A stretch of DNA of 64,000 nt from Flavobacterium sp. 1 (GTDB lineage Bacteria > Bacteroidota > Bacteroidia > Flavobacteriales > Flavobacteriaceae): the NCBI RefSeq assembly GCF_002797935.1, contig NZ_PGER01000001.1:2356001-2420000 (forward strand), read 5' to 3'. Below are positions 36,918 through 44,500 of this stretch, piece after piece; position 1 is the stretch's first letter, and every line of letters begins with the position of its first letter. The translations under genes were made by a program, and so were the position numbers. Below the pieces are notes generated by a model. That model saw nothing but the letters and a program-made list of their open reading frames with translations. It was not told the DNA's origin and ran no database searches.

Positions 36918-37017
36918 TTATCTGTGTTTTTTCGCAATTACAAGATAAACCGATTCTTCTTTTTTACAAATTATTTAATATTCCAAAACATACTCTAGAC
37001 AATTATTAAACAAGAAA

Positions 37018-37041
37018 CCACGAATAGAAAACTACTCGTGG
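37018..37041 (-). terminator. Terminator of the slipin-exonuclease transcript
   Basis: CCACGAATAG (37018-37027) pairs with CTACTCGTGG (37032-37041) with one mismatch; on the minus strand it is followed by TTTC. Confidence 0.6.
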
Positions 37042-37072
37042 CTTTTCTTAGCATACAAAAAACAGTTTCTAT

Positions 37073-37618
37073 CTAATTCTGTAAACACCAATACAAAATT
37101 TTGGCAATATTGTTTGCATCATCAACACCTCTGTGGTGTGTACCTTCTAATGGAATATTCAATAAATGTAAAGCACCATTCATGCCAGTTGGTTTTTGCA
37201 GTCCAAATTTTTCTGCAAACAATACTTTCACATTAATATGCTCATTACCCATAGGATAAGGCATTCCAAACGATTTACATTGTTTTTTAAGCATATTCAA
37301 ATCATACTGACCATAACTTGCCCAAGTATACAAATCTGGCTGGTACTCATCTGCTAGTTGTTGAATTGCTTCCTCAAAACTTATTCCATTTTTATCCAAT
37401 AAATCCTGAGTAATAGTGGTTAATTCCGTACAAAATGGACTCACACCTGAGCGTTGTGGTTTAATCAATATCCCCTTGTTTTTAGTGATTACTCCTGTTT
37501 TCAAATCCAAAACTGCTAACCCAATTTCAATAATCTCATTTTCCTGACCTTCAGGAACTGTACCTTGCCAGCATGTGGCTTCTAAATCGATAATAATAAT
37601 TTTATCCGTAGTTTTCAT
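37073..37618 (-). CDS. DEDDh 3'-5' exonuclease (ERI1/KapD-like)
   Basis: The 181-residue DEDDh exonuclease has Exo I IIIDLEATCW (Asp and Glu), a second Asp in YGQYDLNML and the terminal HRGVDDANNIAKIL (His and Asp). The short ATCWQG...EIIEIGLAVLD arrangement resembles ERI1-type RNA exonucleases. Its start is 40 bases after the slipin stop, with no terminator between, so the two are co-transcribed. Trimming of RNA 3' ends would fit the RtcB-centred locus. Confidence 0.85.
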   Translation of the reverse strand: MKTTDKIIIIDLEATCWQGTVPEGQENEIIEIGLAVLDLKTGVITKNKGILIKPQRSGVSPFCTELTTITQDLLDKNGISFEEAIQQLADEYQPDLYTWASYGQYDLNMLKKQCKSFGMPYPMGNEHINVKVLFAEKFGLQKPTGMNGALHLLNIPLEGTHHRGVDDANNIAKILYWCLQN

Positions 37619-37657
37619 TTTTTTTAAATTTAATATTTTTTAGCTACAAGAATAGCT

Positions 37658-38755
37658 CTATTTAACGAAAATCTCTTTCAACTGACCGATGATGTTTCCG
37701 CCTCCAGAAATAGTAATCTCACCAATTTTATCAGCGATTTTCTCAACATATTCCATCTCTTTCAATTTCCATAACATTTCGTTTTCCTCCATCAATTTGG
37801 CGGTGTTCAACAAACTTCTTGTCGAAGCCGTTTCTTCACGTCTCATAATGCTGTTGGCTTGGGCTTTTTTCTCGGCAACCAAAACCTGATTCATGATTTC
37901 TTTCATATCGCCTGGCAAAATCACATCTCGAATTCCGGCATCAGAAACTGCCAAACCTAAATCACTGATTTTAGCAGTAACCTCATCCAAAATTGCCGAA
38001 GCAATCGTATCTTTCTTACTCAACAATTCATCCAAAGTCAAGCTTCCCGCAAAAGCCCTCAAAGCCAATTGCATCAAAACATACAATTGTTTTTCGAAAT
38101 CTTTGTTGTCAACCAATGCTTTCGAAATATCAATAACTTGGTATCTCACATAAAAATTGATTCTCAATCCTGCTTTGTCTTTGGTTAACAATTCCTGACC
38201 TGAGATTTCCAATTGCTGTTGTCTCATATCAGCCGTTTTTACCTCAACTGTGGTGCTGTTGTTCCAAAAATAGTGGGTACCTGCTGTCAATTCTTTTACA
38301 TAGACACCATTTACAAACAACAACGCTTTATCATTGCTGGACACCATAAACTTTCTTACATAAACTCTTAACTTAGCTGATTCAAACAAAAACATTGGAA
38401 TTTTTTCTGTGATTTCAACCTTAGAAAAATCAATTTTAGAAAAATAAGTATTCGTCACACCTTTCCAAAAAGCATAAGTTCCAGCGGTTAAAACTTCCTT
38501 GAAATTGCCGTTTACAAATTGCAAAACAATTTCATTATCGGCTACTTCAATTACTTCCAACATAGACGCCAATACTTCATTCTGCAACAATACATTAATT
38601 TCGTATGGTGGCTGAAATGAAACTGTTTTTTCGTAAACCATAACCTGTTTATTACCAAAAACCCATTTTGTTCCTTCTTTTACTACATCCACCAATTTTC
38701 TATTTTCGAATACCAAACCTACTTGGTAGGCATCGATTGTAACTCTTCTTAACAT
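37658..38755 (-). CDS. Slipin-family SPFH/Band-7 protein
   Basis: The 365-residue protein contains an SPFH/Band-7 domain (about 135-290: VRVYVRKFMVSSNDKALLFV, KDKAGLRINFYVRYQVIDIS, LSDAGIRDVILPGDMKEIM-type segment) and a C-terminal coiled coil (EKKAQANSIMRREETASTRS). The N-terminal 130 residues look like a duplicated partial unit (FENRKLVDVVKEGTKWVFGN / FVNGVYVKELTAGTHYFWNN). There is no transmembrane helix, unlike stomatins. From memory, SPFH proteins with tRNA-like RNAs occur in RtcB RNA-repair operons and are proposed scaffolds. A tRNA-like leader precedes this gene. Confidence 0.85.
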   Translation of the reverse strand: MLRRVTIDAYQVGLVFENRKLVDVVKEGTKWVFGNKQVMVYEKTVSFQPPYEINVLLQNEVLASMLEVIEVADNEIVLQFVNGNFKEVLTAGTYAFWKGVTNTYFSKIDFSKVEITEKIPMFLFESAKLRVYVRKFMVSSNDKALLFVNGVYVKELTAGTHYFWNNSTTVEVKTADMRQQQLEISGQELLTKDKAGLRINFYVRYQVIDISKALVDNKDFEKQLYVLMQLALRAFAGSLTLDELLSKKDTIASAILDEVTAKISDLGLAVSDAGIRDVILPGDMKEIMNQVLVAEKKAQANSIMRREETASTRSLLNTAKLMEENEMLWKLKEMEYVEKIADKIGEITISGGGNIIGQLKEIFVK

Positions 38756-39052
38756 AATCTATATTTTTATTAATTAACTTTTGTTTCTTTTTTAAATAAG
38801 AAAACCGTCTGTCTTTCTCCTTTTGAAAAAACGGAAGAATCGGTAGTTTTTTGTTTCACTCCAATTGTTTTGCAGTTGTCTTTTGAGAAAGCGATTCTAT
38901 AAAGTGCTAAAACAATCAAACCGAAAAGAAAAAGAGTATTTCAAAATACATTCCTATTCGCACTGGTTTTATCGTAAGTGTGAAATTTCGAATTCTAAAA
39001 TCCTAGTTTCACTGACAAAGACCAAACAGTTTTCTTTGTGGTGCATCTTTTT
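38756..39052 (-). other. Leader segment before slipin, AT-rich with weak tRNA-like traces
   Basis: There is no ORF. On the minus strand CAAAGA (39037 side) pairs with TCTTTG around a loop containing TGTT, which could be a degenerate Asn-type anticodon loop, and GAATTCGAAATTTC near 38990 recalls a T-arm. Both are weak. The rest is AT-rich leader ending at the slipin start. Confidence 0.3.
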
Positions 39053-39054
39053 AA

Positions 39055-39110
39055 GAGTGATGCGCTCTGGAATACAGATTTACAGTCTGTTGACATACCA
39101 TTCGTCCAAC
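39055..39110 (-). ncRNA. Degenerate tRNA-like element with Tyr-type anticodon arm
   Basis: The minus strand has GAC-GAATGGTAT-GTC as a short D-arm, then ACAGA-CTGTAAA-TCTGT, a perfect anticodon arm (39074-39090) with anticodon GTA, then AGAG-CGCATCA-CTCT in place of a T-arm. The TTCGAAT loop is lost and the acceptor strands do not pair, so it cannot be a translating tRNA. Confidence 0.55.
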
Positions 39111-39114
39111 CGAA

Positions 39115-39180
39115 CCAAAATCGGTGCAGGATTCGAACCTGCAATTTTCTATTGTTCTAACCAACTGAACTATCACATTA
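39115..39180 (-). ncRNA. tRNA-like element lacking an anticodon arm
   Basis: A perfect D-arm (GTTC-AGTTGGTTA-GAAC, 39154-39170) and a perfect T-arm (GCAGG-TTCGAAT-CCTGC, 39126-39142) are joined by only a mini-hairpin, CAAT-AGAAA-ATTG (39142-39154), where the anticodon arm should be. The elbow of a tRNA would form, but decoding is impossible. This is like the tRNA-mimic module of bacterial Y RNAs. Confidence 0.7.
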
Positions 39181-39230
39181 CTGTGAGTGGGAATCGAACC
39201 CACGACCCATAGAGTGTGATGATTTTTTGG
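39181..39230 (-). ncRNA. 3' tRNA-half-like element (T-arm)
   Basis: GTGGG-TTCGATT-CCCAC on the minus strand (39187-39203) is a perfect T-arm. It is preceded by CACTCTATGGGTC in the place of a 3' anticodon stem and variable loop. No D-arm or 5' acceptor precedes it. Its 3' tail CACA-GTAA-TGTG leads straight into the next element. Confidence 0.6.
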
Positions 39231-39383
39231 AAAACCTTCAAAACCTCCAAATCAAGCTGCATAGAAAAACATAATACGCTTTCGCGAAAAGTTCCCTACA
39301 ATGGTGCTATACAGAAACACGCAACTGGACTTGTTTGATATTATAAATCAAAGCATCACTTTGATATTTTTCAGTTTATAAAA

Positions 39384-39441
39384 GAACTTGTTTTATTTCT
39401 TGAACAAATATTCAAAATAGAGTACGCAGTTATTCTGCGTA
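39384..39441 (-). promoter_or_regulatory. Operator/promoter module 'a' and leader, slipin transcript
   Basis: TACGCAG-TTATT-CTGCGTA (39423-39441) is a perfect inverted repeat. On the minus strand AATAACT is followed so that TTTG ends 30 nt from its start (AATATTTG, 39412-39405). Downstream, 39402-39384 carries AAGAAATAAAACAAGTTC, also found after module 'c'. The same arrangement recurs upstream of rtcB, a HEPN gene and the RING gene. Confidence 0.75.
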
Positions 39442-39464
39442 GAAATAAAACAATCAATATTTTG

Positions 39465-39537
39465 TACAGGAAGAGAGACTCGAACTCTCAAAATACTGAT
39501 CCTAAGTCAGCCGCGTCTGCCATTTCGCCATTCCTGC
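39465..39537 (-). tRNA. Atypical tRNA-Leu(TAG)-like gene
   Basis: The acceptor GCAGGAA pairs with TTCCTGT (one G-T pair); then TG-GCG, the D-loop AAATGGCAGA, an anticodon arm CTGA-CTTAGGA-TCAG with TAG, and T-arm GAGAG-TTCGAGT-CTCTC. A Leu tRNA should have a long variable arm; here only about six bases (TATTTT) separate the arms. This deviation suggests a non-standard or non-translating role. Confidence 0.65.
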
Positions 39538-39558
39538 ATTCCTGCATTTAATTAATCC

Positions 39559-39575
39559 TCAGGATTTAAACCTGA
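39559..39575 (-). ncRNA. Isolated T-arm-like hairpin
   Basis: TCAGG-TTTAAAT-CCTGA on the minus strand is a perfect five-pair stem with a seven-base loop in which the CG of TTCGAAT is TA. It lies between the Tyr- and Leu-like genes with no other tRNA parts. Confidence 0.45.
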
Positions 39576-39581
39576 AATTTG

Positions 39582-39665
39582 TGGAAATAGTAGGATTCGA
39601 ACCTACTCAGTCAAAAGACAGCGGTTTTACAGACCGACCTAACTCTCCAGCTTTAGCGTATTTCC
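39582..39665 (-). tRNA. tRNA-Tyr(GTA)-like gene with long variable arm
   Basis: The acceptor GGAAATA/TATTTCC is perfect. The D-arm is CTAA...TTAG; the anticodon arm CGGT-CTGTAAA-ACCG carries GTA; the variable arm is GTC-TTTT-GAC; the T-arm is GTAGG-TTCGAAT-CCTAC with discriminator A. All class-II features are present over 84 nt. Its AT-rich acceptor is unusual. It is the most complete member of the array. Confidence 0.75.
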
Positions 39666-39683
39666 AATTTGTCTAAGAAGCAG

Positions 39684-39755
39684 TCCCGATAGCTATCGGG
39701 AGAACCCTGTTCTTCGGATTCACAGTCCGAGGTTTTACCTAATAAACTAAAAACA
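39684..39755 (-). ncRNA. Interrupted His(GTG)-like tRNA element
   Basis: D-arm GTTT...AAAC and a perfect anticodon arm TCGGA-CTGTGAA-TCCGA (39714-39730, anticodon GTG) are present. The T-arm breaks after CAGGGTTC, where an 18-bp perfect palindrome TCCCGATAGCTATCGGGA (39684-39701) follows. No 3' acceptor matches the 5' side. A normal tRNA-His exists at 14428. Confidence 0.6.
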
Positions 39756-39761
39756 CCATGT

Positions 39762-39836
39762 GCGGCTCATACGGGAGTCGAACCCGTTTCTCCCGAGAGA
39801 CAGTCGGGAAGGTTAGCCAGTAACCCCAATGAGCCA
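39762..39836 (-). tRNA. Atypical tRNA-Asp(GTC)-like gene
   Basis: Acceptor TGGCTCA/TGAGCCG (one T-G pair); D-arm GGTT-ACTGGCT-AACC; anticodon arm CCCGA-CTGTCTC-TCGGG with GTC; T-arm ACGGG-TTCGACT-CCCGT; discriminator C. It folds well, but D-arm position and the T37-C38 loop bases are not those of a usual Asp tRNA. Confidence 0.65.
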
Positions 39837-39857
39837 GTTCCTTCTAGAGAACACTTG

Positions 39858-39931
39858 CAATCCTAGAAGGGCTCGAACCTTCAACCTCCAGTTTAGAAAA
39901 CTGACGCTCTATCCAATTGAGCTATAGAATT
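39858..39931 (-). tRNA. Atypical tRNA-Arg(TCT)-like gene
   Basis: Acceptor AATTCTA/TAGGATT pairs fully (one T-G). D-arm GCTC-AATTGGATA-GAGC, anticodon arm TCAGT-TTTCTAA-ACTGG with TCT, T-arm GAAGG-TTCGAGC-CCTTC, discriminator G. The very AT-rich acceptor is unlike a housekeeping tRNA. An 8-bp inverted copy of its 3' end (CCTTCTAG, 39840-39847) follows and could form an alternative fold. Confidence 0.65.
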
Positions 39932-39950
39932 TTATTTTTAAGGCATAAAA

Positions 39951-39975
39951 AAAGCACCTCTTTTGAAGGTGCTTT
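39951..39975 (-). terminator. Terminator between the small ORF and the tRNA-like array
   Basis: AAAGCACCT (39951-39959) pairs with AGGTGCTTT (39967-39975), followed on the minus strand by T7. Confidence 0.75.
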
Positions 39976-39996
39976 GTCATATTGCATGAGATAGTA

Positions 39997-40143
39997 CTAC
40001 CCCATCTGCTTATGCTGATGCACCTGTATTGTATTTCCGAAATCATATCTCGGGCTAACTAGTCTGTTATGTTGATTATATTTGGTAACCATATCGTTTT
40101 CTATTTTTAGTGAATGTCTGTATTGTAAATCTACTATTTTCAT
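39997..40143 (-). CDS. Small ORF, 48 residues, unknown
   Basis: From ATG 40143 the minus strand reads MKIVDLQYRHSLKIENDMVT and ends VHQHKQMG with a stop at 39997. It has its own TAnnTTTG promoter element (40220-40213) and a terminator 22 bases after the stop, which supports a real, separately transcribed gene. It is rich in His, Gln and charged residues and has no signal peptide. I do not recognise it. A structured RNA rather than a protein is the alternative. Confidence 0.45.
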   Translation of the reverse strand: MKIVDLQYRHSLKIENDMVTKYNQHNRLVSPRYDFGNTIQVHQHKQMG

Positions 40144-40212
40144 CTTCTTATTTTTTTGAGTCTAATTATATCGTCTCTGTAATTCTAAATTCTGACTTCC
40201 TAATTTCTTCGG

Positions 40213-40220
40213 CAAAGATA
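40213..40220 (-). promoter_or_regulatory. -7 element of the small ORF
   Basis: TATCTTTG on the minus strand matches TAnnTTTG, 70 bases before the ATG at 40143. Otherwise 40144-40536 is AT-rich with nothing recognisable. Confidence 0.5.
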
Positions 40221-40536
40221 AAGTCGAAAAAATCAATTATCCAAATCATTTTTAATTTTATTTTATTGATAATCAAATAGTTAAGCTTAAAAATAAATCA
40301 TAAAAATCCCTGTCCGCATACTCCAGCAGATCCTTAATTGTATCAAATGACTGTCTCTCATTGGATTACTTTTCAAGATTATATTTCGCTATTTGGTTTA
40401 ATCATTCAACATTTGATTCTTTATTTTTTTAATTATTTTCATTTAAAAATTATTTCTAGTCCTGATTGAGCTTCTTATTTGCAAAATGGAACAAAATATA
40501 GCTTCATTTTCTATCTGTAAAAAGTACCAAAAACAA

Positions 40537-40566
40537 AAAAAGCGCCCTGATATCAGGACGCTTTTT
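40537..40566 (-). terminator. Terminator downstream of the second small ORF
   Basis: AAAAAGCGCCCTGA and TATCAGGACGCTTTTT form a near-perfect palindrome with A and T tracts. Confidence 0.8.
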
Positions 40567-40594
40567 GCATTTATGTTGAGTTTGAAACTACAAA

Positions 40595-40714
40595 TTACAT
40601 TTCAATTCTATAAAAACACATACCACATCCATACCCTTTAGCCGGAAGATATCCCGCTAAACGATCATTATTTTGTCTTAGTAACAGATTGATATGTATG
40701 TTTTTCATTTTCAT
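40595..40714 (-). CDS. Small ORF, 39 residues, unknown
   Basis: From ATG 40714 the minus strand reads MKMKNIHINLLLRQNNDRLA and ends GYLPAKGYGCGMCFYRIEM. The C-terminal GYGCGMC could bind metal. It ends 28 bases before a strong terminator and starts 29 bases after the stop of the kinase-like gene, so it is probably the last cistron of that transcript. Unrecognised. Confidence 0.4.
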   Translation of the reverse strand: MKMKNIHINLLLRQNNDRLAGYLPAKGYGCGMCFYRIEM

Positions 40715-40743
40715 TTCGGTGGCAAATGTAAGTTATTTAATAT

Positions 40744-41370
40744 TCATGATTTGTAAAACTGTTCAGTAATATAAAAAACAGTGTCTATGAGATACAAATT
40801 ACTTTCAAAAGTCAGTACGTTTTCGTCGTGTAAATCCTCAAGAATGATTCCTAAATCAGGATTAAAATAATCGTTGTTTCTTGTGTTTACAAAGCCATTT
40901 TCATCTAGAAATTTTTTGACAATTTCTAATTCTGTATCTTCATCAGATTTTATAAATGTTTGTTCAACTACAGCATACAAAACTTCCTCAGATTCATAAA
41001 ATCCAACTAATTGATAAGCTGTATCTGGAAAGAAATAGTTATTTAACAGCAAATTATTAAAATAATCCTCCCACGATAAATAATATATGGAATCATTAAG
41101 TTTAAAAACGGTAAACTCATTGTGAAGATAAACCTTTTGCTCAGCACCACTGGAAACAAAAGCATTGATATCAATTTCATTGTACCAAAAATTATTTTGG
41201 TCGCAAAATTGCCTTATGTTCTTTGCTTCTTCAATTTTGATTTGCTTACTTGGCTCAAGCGTAATGCTTGCGCTCTTGCCTCTTCTAAGGTAACGGGTGA
41301 TTGCTTGGATAGCATCTCCATGCCTAACTTGGCTCTTTCCTGAAATGATATTTTGTAGTTCATGTTTCAT
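40744..41370 (-). CDS. Protein kinase-like protein (polyvalent-type), 208 aa
   Basis: There is no signal peptide. GIILEDLHDENVL followed by LYLIDTVFYI resembles a kinase catalytic loop (HxxN) and metal-binding Asp as seen in the compact kinase-like domains of polyvalent/phage-associated proteins. The preceding segment SGAEQKVYLHNEFTVFKLND would hold the N-lobe strand with Lys. The N-terminal 30 residues are basic. It has its own -7 element and is downstream of a STAND NTPase pair. The kinase call is by pattern and moderate at best. Confidence 0.5.
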   Translation of the reverse strand: MKHELQNIISGKSQVRHGDAIQAITRYLRRGKSASITLEPSKQIKIEEAKNIRQFCDQNNFWYNEIDINAFVSSGAEQKVYLHNEFTVFKLNDSIYYLSWEDYFNNLLLNNYFFPDTAYQLVGFYESEEVLYAVVEQTFIKSDEDTELEIVKKFLDENGFVNTRNNDYFNPDLGIILEDLHDENVLTFESNLYLIDTVFYITEQFYKS

Positions 41371-41384
41371 GAAATTTTATGATA

Positions 41385-41392
41385 CAAAGATA
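41385..41392 (-). promoter_or_regulatory. -7 element of the kinase-like gene
   Basis: TATCTTTG on the minus strand, 15 bases before the ATG at 41370. This implies a very short leader. Confidence 0.5.
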
Positions 41393-41523
41393 AAGATTTT
41401 AATGTTAATATAATCTAGTGATTTATTTCGTCTTTACACTATTATTTATCTGCAAAACTACTTATCGATTTACGAGAAATTTACTTCATACTTGAGAAAT
41501 TGGATTTTGTGAATTTTAAATAG

Positions 41524-44500
41524 TTACTTGATTATACTCTTATAAAGAATAATATTTTCTCTAATTAAATATGCTTTAGAAGAACCTAGATTAATCATCA
41601 AATCTAAAAGCCATAAAAAATCATCTAACAAAATCCTATCCTCTTTAATTTCTTTAATTTTTTGCTTAAAACAATTCATTATTAACTTTTCACCATAATA
41701 ATATTCAATACGAGTTGAATCAACTTTTAAATGTTTTACTAAAACTTTTAATCCATTCGGCATTAAATAATCAAATCCTACATTAGATAATAATTGCATT
41801 AATGCTTTTATATTTATGTAACTTAAATTTTCAATATTAATCAAATATTTTTCAGATTTATCTTTTAATACTTTCCAATTTTTCACATCACTGTTCCAGT
41901 AACTTGAATAAAACAAAAATTCTTGAGAAAAATTATTATTCTTTTTGATTTTAAGATATAATTCCTCCCAATAAAACCAAAAATTTGTTTTAATTAATTC
42001 ATTTTCTGAGTTACTATCTACTTTATAATAGAAAGATTCTATTAAACTTTCTACATACTTTTTAATGTCATAAACTTTTCTGTTTTCATAAACAAGATTT
42101 AAATTAACATCTATTATTTGATTGAATAATTGTCTAGAATTTTCAGTGAATTCATTTTCTAATAGGAATTCGTTTACCACATCTTTAATTGTATTTCCAA
42201 TTTTGTAATAATTAGTAGAGCTGTACTCATCCAAATCTAGTGTGTATGAATCAATTTGAGCTTTAAAAATTATTTGAACAAAATCATTTGAAAAATAAAA
42301 CAATTCATTAGTTGGGAAAATAAATAACGCTTTTTCTAAATCCCATTGAGAATGACTAGAATATGAAACATTTGAAAAGACAAACTCTTCTTTATTGTTT
42401 TGTACAAAATCTAAAATATCTTTTTCTTCTAATTGAATTTCTTCAATTTGTTTTTCTGAATATTGATTTTGTCTCGGATATTTTTGATTAAACTCTGCAT
42501 AAAGAATTAGACTTATAAAACAATTATGAGCAAATTGATAATCTATTTTCCAAAGAACTTCTTTGAATGATTTATAAAAAAGTTTAAGATGATGTTCTTT
42601 TTGAACATTCATATCCCTTAAAAAAGTGTAAATTAATCCTCGTATTGTGTTTTTTTGATTTGTAGTAATTTTTGCTTTAAAGTTTAATAATTTTGGTAAA
42701 ATAGTAAAGATTGAATTATAATCATAAATGCTAATCGAAAAATCAGGATTTTCAAAGTCATATTCGTTTAACTGTTTTTGGAATATTTTGTTTGATATAT
42801 CTATAATTGTTTCAATACAAAACTCAAATTCTATTTCATTTAATTCCGAATCAAACGACTCTAATCCTAAAACTGCAAAAGTACCAACTGGAAATACCAT
42901 AATTGGATCACTATAAGAATTGTTACCATCTGTTAAATAATTGTAACACTCTTTCCAAAATTTATAAGTTTTATTCTCTTCGGATTTTTTTTGATAAATA
43001 TTGGTAACCCATAAACTATAAGAAGAATCTTTATTACTAATAATACTTTCCTCTTGATTTTTTATTATTACATTTTCCAATTTTTTATCAATAGAATAGT
43101 TTGGAGAAATTTGTAACATAACTTTTCCTTCTTCATTTTCTATTTTTTCTATCTTTTGATTTCTTAAATCAATTTCTACTAAAATCTTTTTCCCATATAT
43201 GTCATCTTCCTTTATTTTACTTTTTAGAATATCAAACATTTGAAATATCTCATCTCTGAAATCGACATACCTAACTTGATACTCAAAAATAAAGCTTTGA
43301 AATCCTAAACTATATTTCGTTCTGTGTTGCCAGCCTAGTGCATCTTTTCTTTCTTTATCACATAAATCACCTTCCGCAGAACTATTTGGTAAATTTAATA
43401 ATGCTCCCGAATTGTATTCATTCATTTGTCGGTGTCGATCCCAAATAAAAAAATATTTGTCTGATAAAAACGGCAAAAGTTTATTTCCAACTTTCTGTGG
43501 ATAAGCCATTGTAATACTTGATAAAACAGACAATAAGATAACGGAATTACTTTTTTTGTAAATTTTATCATAAAAAGTTTGTAAGATAGTATCAATTTTT
43601 TCAGATTCAATACCTCCTATTTCATATAAATATCTTTCTAAAGCTACAACAACGGATTGTAATAAATAGGGTACCGTTGTTTGTCCTCCTCTATTAATTG
43701 ACCATAAATAATCCGAACCTTTAATTTTGAATATTTGAGAGTCATACAATAACTCTAATTCAATAATTTCATCGCTTTTTCTTCCAAAACCATCATCTTT
43801 AAGAAAAGTTGATTCAATATATTGTTCAGAAACATAATTTGTAAAATCAATTATGAATTCTAAAGCTTTCCAAGGATGAAATTTAATTAGTTTGTAAAAA
43901 AATGTTTGATACGCACTATGGGGAAAATAACTAAAATCGTGTTTTTTAGTTAATCCAAAATGTTGCTCTATTCCATAAGAACTATCATAAAAATCATTTT
44001 CTTTATTTTTAACAACTTTTTTTCTCCAATTTTTATTAGCCAATAAAATCAATTCGTCAGGAAAATTTTTAGGTAAAGAGCCTGAATAAAAGTGAGATAG
44101 GGCAAATTTAATCTTTTTCCTTTTTAGCTTTACGCCATCTAAACTATCGTCTAGAATATCGTCTAGAATTATTTTAACTTCTTCTGGAATGTATTCAGAT
44201 AATTGGTATAATAGTTTTATTCCTTTTTCAGTTAATGAGCTACTTTCTCCAGAATTCATCCAAGAACTATCTTCATCAAAATCATTTAATATTTTGAAAA
44301 CTATTTTCCCAACATATTTAGGAGTATCTTGGTTTTCAATTATACCGAAATATAGAATATTTTCCCATTCGAAAATTAATTTTAGTATTAAAGAGTAAAC
44401 ATCTTTAAGCAAGTCTATTTTCTCAAATAAAAATTTCATTATTACATTCCAACCATCAGTATTTGCTACTTGTTGAGAATCTTTCCCACTTATTTTTAAA

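Larger units (their letters stand above)
36142..36995 (-). mobile_element. IS5-family insertion sequence (two-ORF, frameshift type)
   Basis: CTAGAGTATGTTTTGGAAT at 36139-36157 and its exact inverse at 36980-36998 give 19 bp of perfect terminal symmetry. If the ends start at GAGTATG, the element is 854 bp with a 2-bp TA (or 4-bp CTAG) target duplication. The transposase is split into two overlapping frames as in the IS427-type subgroup of IS5. Both ends and all DDE residues are present, so it may be active. Confidence 0.85.
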
